From: Leptolyngbya sp. SIO4C5
Lineage (GTDB): Bacteria; Cyanobacteriota; Cyanobacteriia; Phormidesmidales; Phormidesmidaceae
Length of the DNA: 11,555 nt
Assembly (NCBI GenBank): GCA_010671965.1
Contig: JAAHIC010000072.1
Span: 1 to 11,555, forward strand
Direction of reading: 5' to 3'
In this document: positions 1-6,400 of the stretch, piece after piece
Position numbering within the stretch: position 1 is the first letter of the stretch
Layout of the letters: every line of letters begins with the position of its first letter
Notes under the pieces: generated by a model
The model's input: only the letters and a program-made list of their open reading frames with translations
Databases searched by the model: none
Told to the model about the DNA's origin: nothing
Made by a program: the position numbers and the translations under genes

Positions 1-359
1 GCCTCCTCGAAGCGGCCGGCGTCGAGGTGCGGCACCGGATCGAGGGCATGAGCGTGCTGCCGGCGCTGCGAGGCGAAGATCAGCCCCTTCCGGAGCGCGA
101 CCTCTACTTCGAGCGGCGCGAGGGCAACCTCCGCTTCAACGGGCTGACCATCCACGCCCTCCGCCGCGGCGATTGGAAGCTGGTCAAGAACAGCCCCTAC
201 ACGCCGATGGAGTTGTACAACCTCGCCACGGACCCGGCGGAGGAGAGGAACGTCATCGCCCAGCACCCCGACGTCTACCGCGAGCTAGCCGAATCGCTCC
301 GCGAGCACATCCGGTTGGGCGGCGCCGTGCCATGGACGGACCCCGAGGCGGTCCGATAG
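1..359 (+). CDS. Sulfatase, C-terminal fragment (5' end outside window)
   Basis: The reading frame is open from the left edge (first full codon at 3) to TAG at 357-359, giving about 118 residues. The fragment has the usual tail of formylglycine-dependent sulfatases: a segment like 'G-MSVLPALRGE', then 'RDLYFE', 'ALRRGDWKLVKN', and the closing 'MELYNLATDPAEERNV', the C-terminal signature in which the enzyme's last strands and helix pack. Family members hydrolyse sulfate esters, often of polysaccharides, and are usually exported. The catalytic Cys/Ser-x-Pro-x-Arg site and any signal peptide would lie upstream, outside the window. The substrate cannot be told from this end. Such genes are abundant in Planctomycetota and Verrucomicrobiota, which fits the strong G/C preference at third codon positions. 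The gene has no visible link to the NRPS operon and lies on the other side of the proposed junction. A GTG at 27 is an internal codon and is not the start. Confidence 0.85.
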   Translation, partial: LLEAAGVEVRHRIEGMSVLPALRGEDQPLPERDLYFERREGNLRFNGLTIHALRRGDWKLVKNSPYTPMELYNLATDPAEERNVIAQHPDVYRELAESLREHIRLGGAVPWTDPEAVR

Positions 360-387
360 GGGATGGAGAGCGGCGAGCGGCGTGTGC

Positions 388-458
388 CGAATGGTGAAGA
401 GGCTTGACGGTGCAAGCTGCTCACGCCCTCTTCCGCCGTCAAGCCTCTTCACCGTTCG
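388..458. terminator. Long hairpin between convergent genes, probable bidirectional terminator
   Basis: The arm GGTGAAGAGGCTTGACGG (393-410) is exactly complementary to CCGTCAAGCCTCTTCACC (436-453). One G-T wobble and four more pairs extend the stem outward to 388/458, about 23 pairs with a 25-base loop. It fills the gap between the sulfatase stop (359) and the stop of the opposing gene (461), where a terminator shared by both strands is expected. There is no clear T-run on either side, so it is not a textbook intrinsic terminator. It could instead protect mRNA 3' ends or be a small palindromic repeat element. Confidence 0.6.
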
Positions 459-460
459 CC

Positions 461-859
461 CTACTCCTCGTCCTGGAGCTCGGCGTCCTCGCTCTCGAAG
501 TCAGGCAGGTCCACCGTCTCCGTTTCGGGGTCGGCGTCGGCGGGGGGCGGTTTCGGCGCCGGCGGGCGGGCGCTGACGGGGGGCATGTGCTCCTCCTTCA
601 GCCGGTACATCATGCCGAGCCGGTGCGTGCCGGCCTCCTCGACCATGCCGAGTTGGATGAGCGTGCGCGCCACCTTGAACGCGCACATCTCGAACCCCTT
701 GCCGCGCATGAAAAAGTTGGCGGTGCGGCGGGTGGGGCTGACGATGAGGACGTACCCCTTCGCCATCTTCTGGCGGGCGTGCAGGATCCACTTGTCCTTC
801 GACACGGTGGGGCTGACTTGCCGCTCTACGCTCTCCGAGGTGTCGCGTGCGGGTTCCAT
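461..859 (-). CDS. Hypothetical small protein, possible winged-helix-like fold
   Basis: The protein has 132 residues from the ATG at 859-857. The frame runs further upstream (to a TTG at 931), but that stretch is proline- and arginine-rich and unconvincing, so I take the internal ATG. No Shine-Dalgarno is visible, which is common in Planctomycetota. The central part, about residues 20-90, looks folded, with 'SKDKWILHARQKMAKGYVLIVSP' split across a helix and a strand and 'CAFKVARTLIQLGMVEEAG' resembling a helix-turn. The C-terminal third is a proline-rich then strongly acidic tail (ends in repeated Asp/Glu) and is probably disordered. No catalytic motif, signal peptide or membrane segment is seen. 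I do not recognise the family. A small DNA- or protein-binding role is possible but unproven. Codon third positions are strongly G/C, like the sulfatase and unlike the NRPS genes. It converges on the sulfatase gene across the hairpin. Confidence 0.6.
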   Translation of the reverse strand: MEPARDTSESVERQVSPTVSKDKWILHARQKMAKGYVLIVSPTRRTANFFMRGKGFEMCAFKVARTLIQLGMVEEAGTHRLGMMYRLKEEHMPPVSARPPAPKPPPADADPETETVDLPDFESEDAELQDEE

Positions 860-1064
860 GGGTGGACCGGAAGTGGGCCGCACGCCGGGGGCGGCGGGCC
901 GAATGGGCGGATCTCGAAAACGGCCGCGCAAACCGCTGCCGATACCGCCGGTTCCGTGAGACGGAGGCCGGGTAAAAAAATGATCAAGCGGTTTCGTGGG
1001 AGACCTATTTCGGGCAGATTGAGGGCCTCACCCGCCGCCGCCTCGCCCTCATCTCCTCGACCGC
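860..1064. other. Gene-free gap between divergent genes in the left piece
   Basis: About 200 bases separate the start of the minus-strand small protein from the start of the plus-strand membrane protein. Promoters for both would be expected here. The only feature that stands out is an A-run at 974-980 in otherwise GC-rich sequence. I could not assign a convincing -35/-10 pair. Open frames that cross this gap have compositions typical of chance ORFs in high-GC DNA. Confidence 0.4.
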
Positions 1065-1205
1065 ATGGACCGCCTCCGCGCGTACCTCTTCGATCACGTC
1101 TTCCTCGGCGCCCCCCTCGCCACGTGGGCGGTGCTGGCGCTCAGCTGGTTCGCATTCACCCTCGGCCTCGTACTGCTGAAACCGCCAGGCCAGCCCCCGC
1201 TTCAT
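1065..1205 (+). CDS. Start of an unidentified membrane protein, cut off at the junction
   Basis: From the ATG at 1065 about 47 residues look genuine: a short charged N-terminus, then a hydrophobic stretch at about residues 14-38 containing 'ATWAVLALSWFAFTLGLVLL', followed by a proline-rich turn. This is one clear transmembrane helix with the N-terminus probably in the cytoplasm. Third codon positions are almost all G or C up to about 1200. The frame stays open to 1343, but after about 1205 it runs antisense through the aminotransferase gene and is not real coding sequence. The true C-terminus is therefore missing. The fragment is too short to name a family. No Shine-Dalgarno is visible, so the start is a best guess; the upstream in-frame stop is at 1020-1022. 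Confidence 0.5.
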
Positions 1206-1210
1206 ATGCG
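1200..1210. other. Composition and gene-content junction (probable chimera point)
   Basis: On the minus strand the aminotransferase follows its family up to 'GFLSTAH' (His codon at 1208-1206) and then turns into Arg/Glu-rich sequence unlike any aminotransferase C-terminus. On the plus strand a plausible membrane-protein gene runs up to the same place and then loses its coding character. HIP1 sites begin at 1251, only about 45 bases to the right, and none occur to the left. Base composition changes at the same point. The exact base cannot be fixed without a reference. Confidence 0.8.
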
Positions 1211-2516
1211 CCGTGGAGAGAAAACCGCTGGTGCCCCTCAGCAAAATGCCGCGATCGCGCAGATGATAGGTCAGCAGGCCCAGACCCAGTGCCGCTGGAT
1301 TAGCTGCATCCGAGCGATCGCCGCCGCTGCGACCACCGGGTAGACCAAACAGAGAGCCGCCGCTGACCATGCGAATCGGAAGTCCCGCAGCAGCCAGCAC
1401 AGCGTTGAGCTGATTAACAAACTGGGCCGTACGCTGATTGAGCTGCGCTTGCAGGTCTGGCCCCTGCTGCTTTAAATAGTTCAGCATGGCTTTAGCCGCC
1501 GCCATCGCCAGGGGATGTTTGCAGTGAGTGCCCGCAAAAAAAGTCGTCTCAACCTGGGGGGCAGAGGCATCACCATACTGCCACTGGCCGCCGTCTAGCT
1601 TGTCTAGATAAGCCGCTTTGCCCGCAATGATGCCAATCGGCAAGCCGCCGCCTACAATTTTGCCGTACGTTGCTAAATCGGCTTCTACGCCAAACCAGGC
1701 TTGTGCTCCTCCCAGGTGGAGGCGAAAGCCCGTGACCATTTCATCAAAAATCAGAGCAATTCCGGCAGCGGCGGTGACCTGCCGGAGCTGATGCAAAAAC
1801 TGACGGGGCTGGAGTTCTAGTCGGCTGCTTTGAATCGGTTCTACTAAAACTGCCGCGAGTTCTCGCTGATGGGCCTCAATAATTTCCAAAGCCTGAGGAC
1901 TGTCATATTCCAGCACCAGCACGTCGGCAACTAGGCTGGGCACAATACCCGGCGCGATCGCGGTGGCTGCCGGTTCTCCACGACCGCTGGCTTTCACCAG
2001 TGCGCTATCAAAGTGCCCATGATACGAGCCCGCAAAGACCGCTATTTTGGGTCGCCCGGTCGTTGCCCGCGCGGCTCGAATAGCCGTCATCACCGCTTCA
2101 GTCCCCGTATTGCTAATGGCAACGCGCTCTAGGCCCGTTAGCTCACTGATTAAAGCAGCAACTTCGCCCGCGAGTTCAGCTTGGGGGCCGAGCTGAATCC
2201 CTTTTTCAATCTGCTCTTGGAGCGCTGCCTTGATGAACGGCGGATTGTGTCCCAGCAGATTGACGCCAAAGCCCATCATGAGGTCAATGTATTCGTTGCC
2301 ATCGACATCCCAAATGCGCGCCCCCGCCGATCGCTGGCCGACGATGGGATAGCACATTTCCTTGAGCGGGGGAAAGAATCCCAACGCATTACGGGGATCG
2401 GTGAGGACTGGACGATAGGTTTGAGCTAGCTGTTTTGAGGTTTGCGTGCGGGTTGTATATCGCTGGATAAAGGCAGCTAGAGGCTGCTTCTGATTGACAG
2501 GGGCAGATTGAATCAT
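1206..2516 (-). CDS. PLP aminotransferase, GSA-aminomutase/AMT type, C-terminus lost at junction
   Basis: A class III, fold-type I, PLP-dependent aminotransferase related to glutamate-1-semialdehyde aminomutase (HemL) and to the AMT domains of NRPS-PKS systems such as microcystin McyE and mycosubtilin MycA. The start at 2516 has AGGA at 2529-2532. About 437 residues are authentic: 'IWDVDGNEYIDLMMGFG' (68-84), the PLP phosphate-binding 'SNTGTEAV' (135-142), 'GSYHGHFD' (163-170), 'IFDEMVTGFR' with PLP-N1 aspartate Asp258, and Schiff-base Lys286 in 'YGKIVGGGLPIG'. The N-terminal 'FIQRYTTRTQTSK' is like AMT domains and unlike housekeeping HemL, so a role in the NRPS pathway is likely. After 'GFLSTAH' some 30-40 family residues are missing; the frame continues in foreign sequence to a stop at 1005. 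Best inference is amination of the aldehyde released by the upstream reductase domain. Alternatives are a beta-keto aminotransferase, or the N-terminal domain of a larger protein. Confidence 0.85.
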
Positions 2517-2567
2517 GAGCTGTTTTATTCCTGTGACAGTGAAGCAGAGATAGGGACAGGCGCTTTA

Positions 2568-3401
2568 TTATTTGTGGGCTAAAAAATAGACCATTTGCTG
2601 GTCAGCAGGCGGCGTTAAATCACCGACTCGGTCATAGATTTGGATATCTCGAAAGCCAGCCTGTTCTAAAGCAGTTTGCACATCAGTGCAGGCATAGGCT
2701 TTGGCCTGATAGGTTAAATCCGATCGCCGCCAAACCCGATCAGCCCGGTGAAAAATCGTGATCTTAAAGAACGCCATAGCGCTGTCAGCGTCGTAGCCTT
2801 CGCCCACAGCCCAGGCATAGTCCTCCTTAACTTCACCGCCCGTGAGCGGATAATTGCCGTAGTTTCCCCGCAGCCGCAAATCAAACAGAAAAACCCCATC
2901 TGCTTGCAAAGCGGCATAGACATTGGCAAAGACCTGACTGAGCTCGGCCAGACTCAAAATGTGGTTTAGGGAAGCGCTGACTGAAAAAACCGCGTCCACC
3001 GGCGCTGGCAGCTCAAAGTCGCGGGCATCGGCTGTAATTAACTCGGCTTGGGGAGCATTTTGGCGGGCATAGTGCAGCATCTGCTCAGAGCCGTCTAGCC
3101 CTACCATTTGATAACCTTTAGCCCTTAGCTGCTGGGTTAAGTGCCCGGTACCACAGCAGAGATCTAAAATCCGCGCGGCTGGCTCTAGCTCAGGCAGCAG
3201 CAGCTTTTCTAAAAAAGGCAGCTTTTCTCGGCAGTATTGGGGGCCAAGGGATTGGTTATAGAGCCAAGCCCAGGGGTCGTAGGCCGTATATCTTGCTGTA
3301 GATGAGGTGAGGGTGTCGTAAGTCATGGGGCTGCTGTTAGATACGCGTGCAAAAGTATTTCGGAGAAAGGGTTGATGGAATTGAGAGAACTCGTTATCCA
3401 T
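2568..3401 (-). CDS. Class I SAM-dependent methyltransferase
   Basis: From the ATG at 3401-3399 the protein has 277 residues and a Rossmann-like methyltransferase fold. Motif I, 'ILDLCCGTGHLTQQL', lies at about residues 78-92; 'VGLDGSEQML' (100-109) is the second strand with the acidic residue that binds the SAM ribose; 'ITADARDFELP' (122-132) and 'VDAVFSVSASLNHI' (135-148) are the following motifs. The methyl acceptor cannot be read from the sequence. I chose this start because ATGGATAA overlaps the stop of the reductase-bearing NRPS gene, which suggests translational coupling. The later ATG at 3326 is an alternative and still keeps all motifs; the frame also runs back to an ATG at 3506 inside the NRPS gene, which is unlikely. 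None has a strong Shine-Dalgarno. Its place between a reductive-release module and an aminotransferase suggests N-, O- or C-methylation of the peptide product. Confidence 0.85.
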   Translation of the reverse strand: MDNEFSQFHQPFLRNTFARVSNSSPMTYDTLTSSTARYTAYDPWAWLYNQSLGPQYCREKLPFLEKLLLPELEPAARILDLCCGTGHLTQQLRAKGYQMVGLDGSEQMLHYARQNAPQAELITADARDFELPAPVDAVFSVSASLNHILSLAELSQVFANVYAALQADGVFLFDLRLRGNYGNYPLTGGEVKEDYAWAVGEGYDADSAMAFFKITIFHRADRVWRRSDLTYQAKAYACTDVQTALEQAGFRDIQIYDRVGDLTPPADQQMVYFLAHK

Positions 3402-6400
3402 CTCGGCCAAGCAGGTGGGTGAGATAGGTGCGCAATAGGGCTTGATCAAGGGGGGGACAGGTAATGGGTGTGCCCGCAAGGCCCTTTTGGGTATTGCGGC
3501 TATCAAATTTCAGCTTGGCTGGGGGGTTAGGTGACTCGGCAGTTCTGGCCGGGAACAGAGGAATCAGCGGATAGAGCGGGTGCTCTGGTAAATCCTCAAC
3601 CGTATGCAGCAGGCGCGATCGCCACTGGTCATAGGGCAGCTGCTCGATATCAACGCCAAAAGCCCGCACCTGATCGATCAGCAGCTGCGCGGAGACGGGC
3701 TGCGGGTGAGATAAATGGAACGTTTTCCCCAAAATCTGGGGCTGCTGAGCCAGATGAACAATGGCCTGAGCGATATAGTCAATTGGCACAATATCTAGGC
3801 TGATATCGCCCGCCGGAGCGCTGCCGAGCTGAATGCAGCCTCGAATCAGCTTATAGAGAAAGTCGCTGGCATTGAAAGCGCCGGTTTCACTGTGGCCTGA
3901 GATCCGGCCAGAGCGATAAACAGACACCGGCAAACCCCGATCGCGAGCGCTGGCAATCAGCTTTTCAGCGACCCACTTACTCTGGTTGTAGCCACCGGCT
4001 GGAACGCGATCGCCTAAGGCATCCTGTTCATAGGCAATCTGAATATCTGGGGCTTCCGAGGAGGACGGCTCAGGCGTCAAGATGCTCAGGCTAGATACAA
4101 AGTGAACTGGCTTGAGCTGAGTCTGACAGGCCAGTCTCAAAATCTCCTGGGTTCCCAATACGTTGGCTGCCCTGAGGACGCTATAGGGAGCCGTATGATT
4201 GACGGCGGCCCCGTTGTGATAAATCACCTCAATCTGGGCGGCTAGGGTCTTAAACTGGGCGGCGCTCAGCCCTAAAAGGGGCTGGGTCAAGTCTCCCAAA
4301 ACAGGTACGATTCGGCTTAAGTCGCGATCGCCGGCTAAGCCATAGGCGCCCAGAGCGTCAGCCAGTTTCTGCCGGCCTGATTCCGCGTCAGCAGCTCGCA
4401 CCAAGCAGTAGAGAGTGGCGGACGTCTGATTGAGGAGTTCGTCTAGCAAAAACGCTCCCACAAAGCCGGTTGCGCCCGTCAGCAGAATATGGGCCGGTTT
4501 GGTTTGGGGGTTGGGAACAGCCTGAGCCGGGTCGATGCTGGCATCGAGCTGGGTATCAAGCTGGACTGGGGGCGACTGGGAACCGGGTAAAAGCGCTTTC
4601 CCCTGCTGCGCCAGCGTAATTTGCTCAGCCAGACCCGCAATGGTGGGTTCCGCAAACAAAATCTGTAGCGGCAAGTCCACCTGAAACGACTCTCGCAGGC
4701 GTGACAGCAACTGCACGATCAGTAAGGAGTGTCCGCCCAGCTCAAAGAAGTTGTCGTCAATGCCGACCTGCTCTAGCTTGAGCAGCGATCGCCACAGGTT
4801 AGCTAGCTCCGCCTCAACCGGCGTACGCGGCGCTGTCCAGCGCGTCTCTAGCTGAGGGCGAGCAGTCTCTGGGCCGGGCAGCGCTTGGTGATCGACCTTG
4901 CCGTTAGGAGAGAGTGGCAGTGCTGCTAGCTGGATAAAGGCGGCTGGCACCATATAGTCCGGCAACTGCTTGCGCAGCACTCGTCGCAGCTCGCCGACGG
5001 CAAAATTCTCGTTAGCCGCAGGCACCACATAGGCAATCAGGCGCTTTTCGCCAGGGCTATCCTGTCGCACCATGACAACGCTGGTCACGATCCGAGCATC
5101 TTGATTCAAAACCGCTTCAATTTCTCCCGGCTCAATCCGAAAGCCGCGAATTTTGACCTGATGATCGGCCCGACCGAGAAACTCAATGCTGCCACCGGGC
5201 CGCACCCGCACCCAGTCTCCGGTTTGATACAGGCGGCTACCCGGAACCCCACTAAAAGGATTGGGAATAAAGGCGGCGGCTGTTTTGATTGGACGGTTGA
5301 GGTAGCCGCGAGCTAGACCGATTCCGCCAATGAAAAGCTGGCCAGGTACCCCCACCGGAACTAACTGCAAATGTCGATCTAAAACATACAGCTGCTTGTT
5401 GGCACTAGGCCGCACAGTCGGCAAAAGAGAATGGCCGTTACCACAGGGTTCCATGCTGGCATTGACCGTCACTTCGGTGGGGCCATAGGCATTAATAAAC
5501 AGCCGACCCTCGGCCCACTGGTTGATCAGTTCTGGCGGACAGGCTTCACCCCCAACCAGAATCATCTGCAATGCCGGCAGGATTTCAAACGGCAGCGCGG
5601 CTAGGGCCGAGGGCGTCAGCGTCATGTGGGTAATGGCCTGTTTCTGCAGCAGCTCAACTAAATCCGGTCCTGGCTGCAGGGTTTCTGCCGTGCCTAAACA
5701 GAGCGTCGCACCAGCCCCAAGGGCCATCACAATTTCCGGAATTGAGGCGTCAAAGCTAAAGGAAAAGAACTGCAGCACGCGGCTGCTGGCGCTCACGCCG
5801 CAGGTACGAATTTTATCGACCGTCAGATTACCCAGTCCGGCGTGGGGTACCAGCACTCCTTTGGGCCTTCCCGTTGAGCCGGAGGTATAGATTAGATAGG
5901 CTAGATTCTCAGGGGTGACGCCGCTGCGCGGATTTTGCTCAGACGCCTGGGCCATCACCGACCAGTCTCGATCTAAACAGACAACTTGGGCCTGGGTTGG
6001 CGGCAGCGCCGCTAGCTGCTGTGCCTGGGTGAGCAGCACTGATACTCGGGCATCGTCAACCATAAAAGCCAGTCTTTCTGGAGGGTAGGCTGGGTCAAGC
6101 GGTACATAGGCGCCGCCCGCCTTCAGAACCGCCAGCATGGCAATGATTTGAGCCGGCGATCGCCCTATACAGATACCGACCCGCACTTCAGGGCGGATAC
6201 CCAGGGTAATCAAGTGGTGGGCGAGCTGGTTGCTGCAACGATTCAGCTCTGCATAAGTCAACTGCTCCTCTTGCCAGACAATGGCAACCGCGTCGGGCGA
6301 TCGCGTCACCTGGGCTTCGACCAGTTCGTGCCAGCACCGACCTACCGGATAGTCGGCGGCGCTGCTGTTCCACTCGACTAAAAGCTGGTGTTGTTCTGGC

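Noticed and set aside
976..1060. Plus-strand frame reading 'WETYFGQIEGLTRRRLALISS'-like sequence (shown in part) just before the membrane protein
   Set aside because: It looks briefly protein-like, but has no start codon after the in-frame stop at 973-975 and turns into Ser/Thr/Pro-rich low-complexity sequence in the overlap with the membrane-protein frame.
1005..1205. C-terminal extension of the aminotransferase frame to a stop at 1005
   Set aside because: The Arg/Glu/Pro-rich stretch is unlike aminotransferase C-termini and lies antisense to a plausible membrane-protein gene in sequence of different composition. I treat it as a chance open frame in foreign DNA.
404..1303. Long plus-strand open frame of 299 codons across the left piece
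   Set aside because: It crosses the hairpin, runs antisense through the small-protein gene and spans the junction. Its product is Arg/Pro/Gly-rich low-complexity sequence, as expected of chance frames in high-GC DNA.
1206..2516. Housekeeping glutamate-1-semialdehyde aminomutase (hemL) of tetrapyrrole synthesis
   Set aside because: The N-terminal part matches NRPS/PKS-associated AMT domains better than HemL, and the gene sits at the end of an NRPS operon.
3402..3506. Longer N-terminus for the methyltransferase starting at 3506
   Set aside because: It would lie wholly inside the end of the NRPS reductase domain, adds a Pro/Arg-rich stretch unlike methyltransferases, and the ATGGATAA overlap at 3401 gives a more natural start.
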